The notes under the pieces are model-generated. The model had not been told where the DNA came from. It worked only from the letters and a program-made list of their open reading frames with translations, and did not search any database. Shown here piece after piece: positions 1-7,046 of a DNA stretch of 14,067 nt (its first letter is position 1; each line of letters opens with the position of its first letter). Position numbers and translations under genes: made by a program. The DNA is from JBELMB01 sp042088665 (lineage in GTDB: Bacteria; Pseudomonadota; Alphaproteobacteria; Rhodobacterales; Rhodobacteraceae): positions 1 to 14,067 of the forward strand of contig JBELMB010000135.1 of the NCBI GenBank assembly GCA_042088665.1, read 5' to 3'.

Positions 1-1
1 G

Positions 2-1354
2 CCTTCGGGCGCCTATGAAGAGGCCAACATTCTATTGGAGATGCTGGGCGCTTTTGACACGCAAAAGCTGATCACCCCACACGGGAAGGCCCTCGCGAAG
101 CTTCCCCTACACCCACGACTTTCTCATATGTTGACGACAATCGGGTCCGACGCGGCAGATTTGGCAGCTCTCTTGTCGGAACGCGACCCTCTCACACAGG
201 CACCCACAGACCTACATCTGCGTCTCGAAGCGCTCACCGATCTGCGTCGGTTTCAAGACAGGCGGCCCTTTCCTGTACACCGGGCCAGCCTGGAGCGGAT
301 CAAGACAGAGGCGAAACGCCTCAACCAGAGCTTGAAGAGAAGCGGTAAACAAACCGTTAAGAATAACACAATTGTTAACGATATGGAAACAATCAACCGC
401 AAGGTGACCCCTGCAGAGATGGCTGCGCTGGCCTATCCCGACCGGATCGGGCTGCGCCGCAAGGGTGACGCGCCGCGCTACCAGCTGTCCGGTGGCAAAG
501 GCGCGGTGATGCCGGACGCGGACCCGCTGGCAGGCGAACGGCTGATCGTGGTCACGGATACGGACGGCAACCCGCGCGAGGCGCGCATCCGGCAGGCCAT
601 CGCGATCTCGCTGGGGGAGGTGCGCGGCCTGTTCGCCGACCGCATCGCCTGGCAGGACGCCTGCATCTGGTCAAAGCGCGAACGCCGCGTCGTGGCCCGC
701 CAGCAGGAACGGCTGGGCGCCATCGCGCTGGATGACCGGGTCTGGAAAGATGCGCCGCCGCAGGCCGTTGCGCGCGCGATGCTGGACGGGGTGCGCGAGC
801 TGGGGATCGTGTTTTCGGATGCCGAACGGCGCTTTGTGGCGCGGGTGGCGCTGGCCCGCGCGGCCGGGCAGGACCTGCCGGAGATGACACCCGAAGCGCT
901 GCTGGACAGGGCAGAAGACTGGCTCTTGCCCTTCCTCGACGGGGTCCGCTCGGCAGAGGCCTGGAAGCGGTTCGACCTGCTGCCAGCGCTGCGCGCGCAG
1001 CTGAGTTGGGAGCAGACGCAAGAGCTTGACCAACTGGTGCCAGCGCATTTCACCACGCCCTTGGGGCGGCAGATCCCCATCGACTACAGCAGCGACCAGC
1101 CAGAGATCGCGTTGCGCCTGCAGGAGATGTTCGGCCAGACCACGCATCCGATGGTGGGCAAGACCCCGCTAAAGGTCACGCTGCTGTCACCCGCCCAGCG
1201 CCCCGTCCAGACGACGATGGACCTGCCCGGCTTCTGGACCGGGTCCTATGCAGATGTGCGCAAGGACATGCGCGCCCGCTACCCCAAACACCCCTGGCCC
1301 GAGGATCCGACCGAAGCCGATCCCACGCTGAAGCGCAAACCTCGCGGCACCTGA
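2..1354 (+). CDS. hrpB: ATP-dependent RNA helicase HrpB, C-terminal part (5' end outside window)
   Basis: This reading frame is open from base 2 and runs 450 residues to a TGA. It is the C-terminal ~55% of an HrpB-type DEAH-family helicase, which is usually about 800-820 residues. The two RecA-like domains with the ATPase motifs lie upstream of the window. What is visible is the winged-helix/ratchet region (the LTPHGKALAKLPLHPRLSHML-like stretch near the left edge), the ALAYPDRIGLRRKG segment, and the HrpB-specific C-terminal domain ending in the typical LPGFWTGSYADVRKDMRARYPKHPWPEDP block. HrpB is a putative 3'-5' helicase whose physiological role is poorly defined. By hand count, G+C is about 55% in bases 1-420 and about 73% in 421-660, with no break in the frame. 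The linker around 341-405 is Asn/Lys/Thr-rich and AT-rich. An internal ATG at 35 exists but is not the gene start. Confidence 0.9.
   Translation, partial: PSGAYEEANILLEMLGAFDTQKLITPHGKALAKLPLHPRLSHMLTTIGSDAADLAALLSERDPLTQAPTDLHLRLEALTDLRRFQDRRPFPVHRASLERIKTEAKRLNQSLKRSGKQTVKNNTIVNDMETINRKVTPAEMAALAYPDRIGLRRKGDAPRYQLSGGKGAVMPDADPLAGERLIVVTDTDGNPREARIRQAIAISLGEVRGLFADRIAWQDACIWSKRERRVVARQQERLGAIALDDRVWKDAPPQAVARAMLDGVRELGIVFSDAERRFVARVALARAAGQDLPEMTPEALLDRAEDWLLPFLDGVRSAEAWKRFDLLPALRAQLSWEQTQELDQLVPAHFTTPLGRQIPIDYSSDQPEIALRLQEMFGQTTHPMVGKTPLKVTLLSPAQRPVQTTMDLPGFWTGSYADVRKDMRARYPKHPWPEDPTEADPTLKRKPRGT
355..380. repeat. Small inverted repeat in AT-rich hrpB linker
   Basis: CGTTAA at 355-360 is matched by its reverse complement TTAACG at 375-380. 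The loop region contains the 8-bp palindrome ACAATTGT at 368-375. It lies inside the hrpB coding region, in the most AT-rich stretch of the gene (about 42-48% G+C) and directly before the jump to high G+C. It may simply be a chance consequence of low complexity. Confidence 0.35.
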
Positions 1355-1518
1355 GCGGCCGGTCGCGCCCGGATGCATCTGGCATGAAACACGCGACTTT
1401 CAACGGTTGGCTTTGAGCCTGCTTGCCGCACATGACCTGTGGATCCCCAAAGGTGTCTTGCAACAGGCTGTATGTGCTCTGTTATCTGTCTGCAGAGAGG
1501 CAGGCGAGTTTACCGTCC

Positions 1519-1602
1519 CGCAGATATCTGAACGACCTCTCCCGCGCGCAGATAGCTGCACGACCTCGCCCACGCGCAGACATCCAAGCGATCCCGAACC
1601 CA
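1519..1602. repeat. 28-bp direct repeat, three degenerate units
   Basis: Three units with an exact 28-bp period start at 1519, 1547 and 1575, each opening with CGCAGA. Units 1 and 2 match at 24 of 28 positions and share ACGACCTC. Unit 3 matches unit 2 at about 16 of 28. The head of unit 1 contains the perfect palindrome CAGATATCTG (1521-1530), and unit 2 has the near-palindrome CAGATAGCTG. The repeat sits in the 273-bp convergent gap between the hrpB stop (1354) and the stop of the hydroxylase gene (1628). That gap is lower in G+C than its flanks. No T-run follows, so it is not a standard intrinsic terminator. Confidence 0.7.
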
Positions 1603-1627
1603 CCGGCCCGCTACAATGACCAGCCCC

Positions 1628-2620
1628 CTAGGCGCGGCGCGCGCGGCGTTCCTTCAGGCGGGTATGGGTCTCTGGCGTGCCGTCATGGAACGATCCGAAC
1701 CATTTGTCCCATGGCATCTCGAGGTTGCCGTAGTTCACTTCGAAGTAGCGGTGGTGCATCTGGTGATGAAAGGTGCCAAGCGCGAGTGTCTGCTTGTCTT
1801 CGACCAGGAGGCTTTCGAACCCGGTGTGCGATGTGGCAGCGGTCAAGGACTGGTGCTGCATATGGAACAGGATGTGCAGCGGATGCGCGGGCACCACCAG
1901 ATGGATGAGCACGGATGAGAAAAAGACGATATGTTCCACCGGGTGCATGGACAGGCCCGACCACGGGCCGACGTTCACGTTGCGGTGGTGCAATGCATGG
2001 GCCAGCTTGTAGAGCGGTCCCCAGTGCAGCGCCCGGTGCACCCAGTAGAAATGGAACGAGATCCAGACCGGCGTGAGCAGGTAGAGCAGGACGAACCAGA
2101 CCGGGTTCTGCGCCAACCCGCCGAGCAACGGGGCAAAACCATTCGCCATGGCCCAGAACATCAGGACCTCATAGGCCGTCCAGAAGGTCACGCCGCTGCC
2201 CAGCGTCCAGAAGACATTGTCCCGGACCTGCCCGCCAAAGCTGAATTGTCGGCCGTTCACGGCAAGGTCGCGGCCATCGAATTTCAACGTCTTGCCCTGC
2301 CCTTTGCGCTGGTAAAAGAACCAATGCAACCCACCGGCCACGAGGATCATCAGCACCAGATTGCGCGCCCAGATCGTGGCGATCCAGCTCCAGTGAAGCT
2401 GTGCCATGTCCTGAAGCGGAGGCTGTGTCAGCAGCCAGACCCCAAGCCCCAGCACCACCAGAATGGCGTTTTCCGCGATGCGGAACCAGCGCTGTGCCAG
2501 CCAGCGCCCCATGCGCGCCGGGTCCGGCGGCCATGAAGAGAACGGCGAGACGGCGATGGGAACCGCGGGCACATGGTTCCATCCGGGCAAGGCGGGCTTG
2601 GGGTCGGGGGCGTCGGTCAT
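1628..2620 (-). CDS. Fatty acid hydroxylase / sterol desaturase superfamily membrane protein
   Basis: This 330-residue integral membrane protein belongs to the di-iron fatty acid hydroxylase (sterol desaturase) superfamily. The histidine clusters that ligate the di-iron centre are visible: H190-x4-H195, HALHH at 208-212, HPVEH at 226-230 and HQMHH at 286-290. Hydrophobic helices lie near residues 51-65, 86-101, 140-160, 174-190 and 229-245. The family uses O2 to hydroxylate or desaturate lipid chains or sterol-like substrates at the cytoplasmic membrane. The substrate cannot be read from the sequence. The open frame continues upstream to about 2902, but the ATG at 2620 is chosen because AAGGAG (2626-2631) precedes it with a 5-nt spacer. 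The upstream extension is Arg/Pro/Ala-rich and not protein-like. It is downstream of argF on the same strand but 383 bp away, so it probably has its own promoter. Confidence 0.88.
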   Translation of the reverse strand: MTDAPDPKPALPGWNHVPAVPIAVSPFSSWPPDPARMGRWLAQRWFRIAENAILVVLGLGVWLLTQPPLQDMAQLHWSWIATIWARNLVLMILVAGGLHWFFYQRKGQGKTLKFDGRDLAVNGRQFSFGGQVRDNVFWTLGSGVTFWTAYEVLMFWAMANGFAPLLGGLAQNPVWFVLLYLLTPVWISFHFYWVHRALHWGPLYKLAHALHHRNVNVGPWSGLSMHPVEHIVFFSSVLIHLVVPAHPLHILFHMQHQSLTAATSHTGFESLLVEDKQTLALGTFHHQMHHRYFEVNYGNLEMPWDKWFGSFHDGTPETHTRLKERRARRA

Positions 2621-2625
2621 GGCTG

Positions 2626-2631
2626 CTCCTT
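2626..2631 (-). promoter_or_regulatory. Ribosome binding site of hydroxylase gene
   Basis: AAGGAG on the minus strand lies 5 nt before the ATG at 2620. It decides the start against the much longer open frame that reaches 2902. Confidence 0.75.
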
Positions 2632-2815
2632 TGGGCGCCGGTGGGGCGGTCCCTGTTGCGCGCAGCAAAGCGCGGAATCCGGGTGCGCGCAAGAGGTGGC
2701 GGCGGCACGCGCGGTTTGCGCGCGACTTCCCCTTGGGGGATGCCGCATGGCGCGGCACAGGTGGCGGTGGACCGGGTCGCGCCGCTGTCTTGATCGCGCG
2801 GGATCTTGCTGGCTC

Positions 2816-2836
2816 GGGTGGCCGCGACAGCCACCC
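2816..2836. repeat. 7-bp perfect hairpin, no T-run
   Basis: GGGTGGC and GCCACCC form a perfect 7-bp stem around a 7-nt loop in the gap between argF and the hydroxylase gene. It could be a rho-independent-like structure without the U tract, an mRNA 5'-leader structure of the hydroxylase transcript, or chance. Confidence 0.4.
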
Positions 2837-3003
2837 GTCAAGCCAAGTCAGTGAGATGACCCGAACGCGGGCCAGCGTATTGGCAAAGCTGTCTTGCGCC
2901 AACAGCAGTCAGTGCATCGGTTTGTTCGCGCACGCGGCACATGATCTGGATTGACCGCGCAAAGGATCCGCCCTGCTCTGTGCTCAGCGGTCAGAAACCG
3001 TGG

Positions 3004-3930
3004 TCAGAGGTCGAGGCACCAGCGCATGATCGCCTTTTGCGCGTGCAGGCGGTTCTCGGCCTCGTCCCAGACCACAGAATGCGGGCCGTCCATGATTTCG
3101 GACGTGACCTCTTCTTCGCGGTGCGCGGGCAGGCAATGCATGAAAAGCGCATCCGGCTTTGCATGCGCCATGAGGTCTGCGTTCACCTGAAAGGGCCGCA
3201 GCATGTTGTGGCGCCGCTCGCGGGCGGATTGCGCGTCATGCATGCTGACCCAAGTGTCGGCGACCACCAGATCGGCGCCCTGAACGGCCTTGGCCGGATC
3301 GCGTTCGATGGTCACGGTGCTGCCCTGGTTTCTGGCCCAGCCGACGAACTCCATCTCCGGGTCCAGCTGCACGGGACCGGAGAAGGTCAGGTCAAAGCCG
3401 AACTGCCCGGCAGCGTGCAGAAAGGAGGCGCACACGTTGTTTCCGTCGCCGCACCAGACAACCTTCTTGCCTGCGATGGGCCCGCGGTGCTCCTCGAAGG
3501 TCATCACATCCGCCATGATCTGGCAGGGATGGGAGCGGTCCGTCAGGCCATTGATCACCGGAACGGTGGCGTATTGCGCCATTTCTTCGAGCACGGATTC
3601 GTCGAAGGTCCGGATCATGATCATGTCGACGTAGCGGCTGAGCACGCGGGCGGTGTCGGCGATCGTCTCGCCATGGCCCAGTTGCATCTCGCTGCCCGAG
3701 AGCACCATGCTTTGCCCGCCAAGCTGGCGCACGCCCACATCGAAGGAGACGCGCGTCCGTGTGGAGGGTTTTTCGAAGATAAGAGCCACCATGCGGCCTG
3801 CCAGAGGCAGATCCTCATCGGGGGCGGCCTTTGGGCTGTTGGCGCGGGCGGTCTTCATGGCGCGGGCCTGATCGAGGATGCCCCGAAGTGCGCCGGCGTC
3901 GGTCTTGTGGATGTCGAGGAAGTGATTCAT
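3004..3930 (-). CDS. argF: Ornithine carbamoyltransferase
   Basis: This 308-residue cytoplasmic enzyme makes L-citrulline from L-ornithine and carbamoyl phosphate in arginine biosynthesis. All signature motifs are present: the carbamoyl-phosphate loop STRTR at 56-60 inside FEKPSTRTRVSF, HPCQ at 134-137, DTWVSM at 225-230 in the ornithine-binding part, and HCLPAHR at 265-271. Length is normal for the family (about 300-335). Its start lies 90 nt after the argD stop on the same strand, so argD-argF is probably one transcript, as in many alphaproteobacteria. The region before the ATG shows no good Shine-Dalgarno sequence. The double hairpin at 3960-3989 lies in the leader between the two genes and could influence message stability or argF expression. 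No arginine-repressor operator was recognised. Confidence 0.97.
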   Translation of the reverse strand: MNHFLDIHKTDAGALRGILDQARAMKTARANSPKAAPDEDLPLAGRMVALIFEKPSTRTRVSFDVGVRQLGGQSMVLSGSEMQLGHGETIADTARVLSRYVDMIMIRTFDESVLEEMAQYATVPVINGLTDRSHPCQIMADVMTFEEHRGPIAGKKVVWCGDGNNVCASFLHAAGQFGFDLTFSGPVQLDPEMEFVGWARNQGSTVTIERDPAKAVQGADLVVADTWVSMHDAQSARERRHNMLRPFQVNADLMAHAKPDALFMHCLPAHREEEVTSEIMDGPHSVVWDEAENRLHAQKAIMRWCLDL

Positions 3931-3959
3931 CTGCGGGATATATCCGGTTGCAGGGGAAA

Positions 3960-3989
3960 GGGGGCGCTGCCCCCGTCGCCTTTGGCGAC
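3960..3989. repeat. Tandem double-hairpin intergenic element between argD and argF
   Basis: Two adjacent perfect hairpins fill most of the 90-nt gap. The first is GGGGGC (3960-3965), loop GCT, GCCCCC (3969-3974). The second is GTCGCC (3975-3980), loop TTT, GGCGAC (3984-3989). The element continues as TCCCCCGGAGTATTTTGGAA to about 4009, and its CCCCC at 3991-3995 could alternatively pair with the GGGGG at 3960-3964 to enclose the second hairpin. From memory, closely similar 'GGGGGC...GCCCCC...CCCCCGGAGTATTT' elements recur between genes in Rhodobacteraceae genomes. That memory was not checked here. It is probably a REP-like element or mRNA processing structure rather than a terminator, since the operon continues. 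Confidence 0.75.
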
Positions 3990-4020
3990 TCCCCCGGAGT
4001 ATTTTGGAAACAGAGAAGCC

Positions 4021-5226
4021 TCAGGCGCTCTCGGGCGCGCTTTGGTTGGCCGTCGCGGGCGCCATTGCGGTGGCTGTGGCGTCGAGGCGGCTGATGGCTT
4101 CGGCAATTTCGTCTTCGGTGATGTTGAGCGGCGGCAGCAGGCGCACGATGTTGTCGGCGGCGGGCACCGTGATCAGGGCCTGATCGAAAGCTGCCTTGAC
4201 GAAATCCGCATTGGCGAGTTTGCACTTGATCCCCAGCATCAGACCGCTGCCGCGCACCGTGTCAAAGACATCCGGGTGCGACGCGACGAGGCCTTCGAGC
4301 TTTTGACGCAGCAGGGCGGCGCGGGCGCGCAGATCATCAAGGAAGGCAGGGTCCGCCACATGGTCCAGCACCGCCTTGCCGACGGCGCAACCAAGCGGGT
4401 TGCCACCGTAAGTGGAGCCATGGGTGCCAAGCGTCATGCCCGAGGCCGCTGTTTCTGTCGCCAGAACCGCCCCGAGGGGGAAGCCACCGCCGATGCCCTT
4501 GGCCACCATCATGATGTCGGGTGTGATCCCAGACCATTCATGGGCAAAGAGCTTGCCCGTACGGCCAACGCCGCATTGCACTTCGTCGAGGATGAGCAGC
4601 ACGCCCTTTTCGTCGCACAGCGCGCGCAGCCCCTTGAGGCAGGCGTCGGGCATGGGGCGAATGCCGCCTTCGCCCTGAACCGGTTCCACCATGATTGCGG
4701 CGGTGGTGTCGGTGATCGCGGCCTTCAGTGCGTCATGGTCGCCCCAGGGCAAGGTCATGAAACCGCCAAGGATCGGACCGAAGCCCTTGACCATCTTTTC
4801 AGAGCCAGAGGCGGCGATGGCCGCGGAAGAGCGGCCATGGAAGCTGCCTTCGAAGGTGATGATGTCGGTCTTTTCGGGCGCGTCCTTGTCGTACCAATAT
4901 TTGCGCGCCATCTTCACCGCCAACTCGCAACTTTCGGTGCCGGAATTGGTAAAAAAGACGGTGTCGGCGAAGGTTTCCGCCACCAGCTTGTCCGCCAGCG
5001 CCTGCTGTTGCGGGATCTGGTAGAGGTTTGACAGATGCCAGAGGCTTTGGGCCTGTTCGGTCAAGGCGGCGACCAGAGCGGGATGGGCGTGGCCCAATGC
5101 GTTCACGGCGATGCCCGCCCCCATGTCGAGAAAGCGTCGGCCATCCTCGGCGATCAGCCAGACGCCTTCGCCCTTGACGAAGGTCATGGGCGCACGGGAA
5201 TAGGTTGGCAGAACGGAAGGGATCAT
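4021..5226 (-). CDS. argD: Acetylornithine aminotransferase
   Basis: This 401-residue class-III PLP-dependent aminotransferase converts N-acetylglutamate semialdehyde to N-acetylornithine in arginine biosynthesis (often also succinyldiaminopimelate in lysine synthesis). Visible features are NSGTES at 94-99 (phosphate-binding loop), SFHGRS near 128-133, EPVQGEGG at 181-188, LDEVQCGVGRTG at 213-224 with the cofactor Asp214, the Schiff-base Lys243 in VAKGIGGGFP, and HGSTYGGNPLG at 269-279. The length fits ArgD. The frame is open to 5322, but the ATG at 5226 is chosen because GAGGA (5234-5238) precedes it by 7 nt and the protein then begins MIPSVLPTYSRAP, typical of this group. It is the first gene of the argD-argF pair. 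The last ~18 residues are Ala/Thr-rich and probably disordered. Confidence 0.96.
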   Translation of the reverse strand: MIPSVLPTYSRAPMTFVKGEGVWLIAEDGRRFLDMGAGIAVNALGHAHPALVAALTEQAQSLWHLSNLYQIPQQQALADKLVAETFADTVFFTNSGTESCELAVKMARKYWYDKDAPEKTDIITFEGSFHGRSSAAIAASGSEKMVKGFGPILGGFMTLPWGDHDALKAAITDTTAAIMVEPVQGEGGIRPMPDACLKGLRALCDEKGVLLILDEVQCGVGRTGKLFAHEWSGITPDIMMVAKGIGGGFPLGAVLATETAASGMTLGTHGSTYGGNPLGCAVGKAVLDHVADPAFLDDLRARAALLRQKLEGLVASHPDVFDTVRGSGLMLGIKCKLANADFVKAAFDQALITVPAADNIVRLLPPLNITEDEIAEAISRLDATATAMAPATANQSAPESA

Positions 5227-5795
5227 GGATCTGTCCTCGGGATGTGGAGGCCGATTGGTGGCAAGCACCGCGGCGCAAGTCAAGTTGTCAGGTTGGAAGA
5301 GACACAAAAGCAGGACGGTCACGCCGGGTGGGCGTGGGACGGGTCAGGCTCGTCGGAGGGTCGTTGCTTGTGTCATGCGGCGGTGTTTGTGCCAGCGGGC
5401 GGCGCTTTGCAAGTGTTTCTTTTCAACAAACGGATTGCGGCAATCCCGGGCGTTTGCAGGGTTTGGGGGAACAGATGCCATGGTGACCGTTTGGGTGCGG
5501 CCCGGGATCATGGGATGAAGGTCCCGGATCGAGGGTCCTGGGTTGCAGATTCTGGCGCATCGGTGGTTGACGGAAAGACACTTCGGGACTTGTCCGGTCA
5601 GTGCAAACCGTCGCGCTGCGCCAACCTGCGCGCGTGGCATGCGCCCTGCCCGGAACGGAGTTTTGCGCCGGGGACAACCGCCGTCACCTGTGAACACGCC
5701 CGAGACACCGTCCAGCCAGACGCAGCTTTTGAACGGTTCCGCAGAGGCGCGTTTTTCGAATGGTCAAGGCCGGTGGGCGCGCATAAGGTCATGGC
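5227..5795. other. Long gene-free stretch between divergent argD and the M19-like gene
   Basis: 569 bp that should hold the promoters for argD (leftward) and the dipeptidase-like gene (rightward). Open frames here (for example 5344-5697 on the minus strand) have no recognisable domain and look compositional. A weak leftward candidate is TTGACT near 5280, but its -10 is poor. AAGG at 5785-5788 is the likely ribosome binding site of the rightward gene. Short stuttered motifs occur around 5505-5545, where variants of GGTCC/GGATC recur. I cannot assign a regulator. Confidence 0.5.
5234..5238 (-). promoter_or_regulatory. Ribosome binding site of argD
   Basis: GAGGA on the minus strand, 7 nt before the ATG at 5226. 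It supports that start over the longer open frame reaching 5322. Confidence 0.65.
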
Positions 5796-6776
5796 ATGCA
5801 AGCCCCTCTGATCGACAACCTGCAATACTGCAATTTCTCCGAAAAGATCTTTCGCCAGCTTCGTGCCGGAGGCGTGGATGCGATCCATGTGACCATCGCC
5901 TATCACGAAGGCTTTCGCGAGATGGTGTTGAACCTTGAAAAATGGAACCGCTGGTTCGAACGCTTTCCGGATCTGATCATGCGCGGCACCGAGGCGCATC
6001 ATATCCGCGCGGCGCAGGACAGTGGCCGCACGGCGGTCTTCTTTGGTTTTCAGACGCCGCAGCCCATCGAGGACGACATTGGTCTCGTCGAGATCGTGCA
6101 CCAGCTGGGCGTGCGGTTCATGCAGTTGACCTACAACAACCAATCGCTTTTGGCGGCGGGCTGTTACGAGGATGAAGACAGCGGGCTCACCCGGATGGGA
6201 CGTGCGGTTGTGACCGAAATGAACCGCGTGGGCCTTGTGGTGGACATGAGCCATTCCGCGGAACGCTCGACGTTGGAAGCGATCGAGCATTCCTCGCGTC
6301 CCATTGCGATCACCCATGCCAACCCGGACTGGTGGCATCCGGCCCGGCGCAACAAATCCGACAGGGTGCTGCGCGCGCTGACCAATGCCGGTGGGATGCT
6401 GGGCTTTTCGATGTATCCTCACCACCTGCTGGGCGGCTCTGACTGCACGCTGCGCGATTTCTGCGAAATGGTCGCCGAAGCCGCGGAACGCTATGGCACC
6501 GACACGCTGGGGATCGGCACCGATCTTTGTCAGGACCAGCCCGATGCGGTGGTGGAATGGATGCGTGTGGGCCGCTGGACAAAACAGGTCGATTACGGCG
6601 AAGGCTCTGCCGCGCAACCGGGCTTTCCACCGATGCCGGAGTGGTTCCGCGACAACCGGGACTGGGACTCTCTGCGCGACGGCCTGCGCGAGATCGGCTT
6701 CTCTCGAGGCGAGACAGAGGCCCTGCTGGGCGGCAATTGGCTGCGGTTCTACGAGAGCAGCTTTTCCGCCGCTTGA
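5796..6776 (+). CDS. Peptidase M19 (membrane dipeptidase)-like protein with altered metal site
   Basis: This 326-residue protein has the M19 renal-dipeptidase TIM-barrel pattern. Motifs aligning with human dipeptidase are DMSH at 150-153 (zinc ligand H153), TH at 173-174 (ligand H174), RRNKSD at 184-189 (substrate Arg), GIGTD at 239-243 (catalytic Asp243) and GGNW at 312-315. The usual N-terminal DGHxD is instead DNLQYCNF at 7-14, so the HxD pair is missing. The bridging Glu is replaced by Gln86 (GFQ), and the substrate-binding His by Tyr113 (LTYNN). From memory a subgroup including Pseudomonas PA5396 shows the same losses. It may be a mono-metal hydrolase or a non-peptidase. There is no signal peptide, so it is probably cytoplasmic. 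A stop at 5784-5786 fixes the start, and AAGG lies 7 nt before it. It is the first of three plus-strand genes. The substrate is unknown. Confidence 0.85.
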   Translation: MQAPLIDNLQYCNFSEKIFRQLRAGGVDAIHVTIAYHEGFREMVLNLEKWNRWFERFPDLIMRGTEAHHIRAAQDSGRTAVFFGFQTPQPIEDDIGLVEIVHQLGVRFMQLTYNNQSLLAAGCYEDEDSGLTRMGRAVVTEMNRVGLVVDMSHSAERSTLEAIEHSSRPIAITHANPDWWHPARRNKSDRVLRALTNAGGMLGFSMYPHHLLGGSDCTLRDFCEMVAEAAERYGTDTLGIGTDLCQDQPDAVVEWMRVGRWTKQVDYGEGSAAQPGFPPMPEWFRDNRDWDSLRDGLREIGFSRGETEALLGGNWLRFYESSFSAA

Positions 6777-7046
6777 CCTGTTCGTCCCGCGTGTCGGCCT
6801 GTCGGCCTTGTCCCGGCTCCCTTCCGAGGGATCTGGTGGACCGGAGTGTTGTCCGGGGGTTCAGAGGCTCCGCGGCTGACCACCCGTCATGGGATGGGCA
6901 TCCAAACCTGTCGGAAAGCGCGCAGCTTGGGGCACCACAAGCGGGGCGCGCACCAATCGGGCAAACTGCAAGCATGCCGCGAAAACCGCATGAATTGCCG
7001 TGTCGATGGGTTTTCATTGCCCGGCACTGGTGGCACGCTGCCCGGC

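Larger units (their letters stand above)
2621..3003. other. Gene-free stretch between argF and the hydroxylase gene
   Basis: 383 bp without a convincing gene. Open frames here are Arg/Ala/Pro-rich, as expected of non-coding GC-rich DNA. It holds the hydroxylase ribosome binding site and one hairpin: GGGTGGC (2816-2822), a 7-nt loop, GCCACCC (2830-2836). The hairpin lacks a T-run on either strand and is about 170 bp past the argF stop, so a terminator role is doubtful. A weaker pair, TGACCGC (2952-2958) and GCGGTCA (2987-2993), lies closer to the argF stop with a 28-nt loop. I see no clear promoter consensus. Confidence 0.5.

Noticed and set aside
1519..1602. CRISPR array
   Set aside because: The 28-bp units are directly adjacent with no spacers, and there are no cas genes.
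2621..2902. N-terminal extension of the hydroxylase to about 2902
   Set aside because: The extension is Arg/Ala/Pro-rich, and an AAGGAG site 5 nt before the ATG at 2620 supports the shorter protein.
2941..5031. Long 696-codon open frame on the plus strand antisense to argF and argD
   Set aside because: It is a mirror of two certain genes in GC-rich DNA; its protein has no recognisable domain and is rich in Gly/His/Ala/Asp as expected of an antisense frame.
5250..5290. TTGACT as a -35 for argD
   Set aside because: At 17-bp spacing the -10 would be CACCAA, too far from TATAAT to support a promoter call.
5344..5697. 117-codon minus-strand frame in the argD upstream gap as a real gene
   Set aside because: No ribosome binding site, no domain, Arg/Pro/Cys-rich composition typical of non-coding GC-rich sequence.
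5598..6617. 339-codon minus-strand open frame over the M19-like gene
   Set aside because: Antisense shadow of a gene with clear family motifs; no domain and no ribosome binding site.
6793..6808. Tandem GTCGGCCT repeat after the M19-like gene
   Set aside because: Only two 8-bp copies in GC-rich DNA; easily chance.
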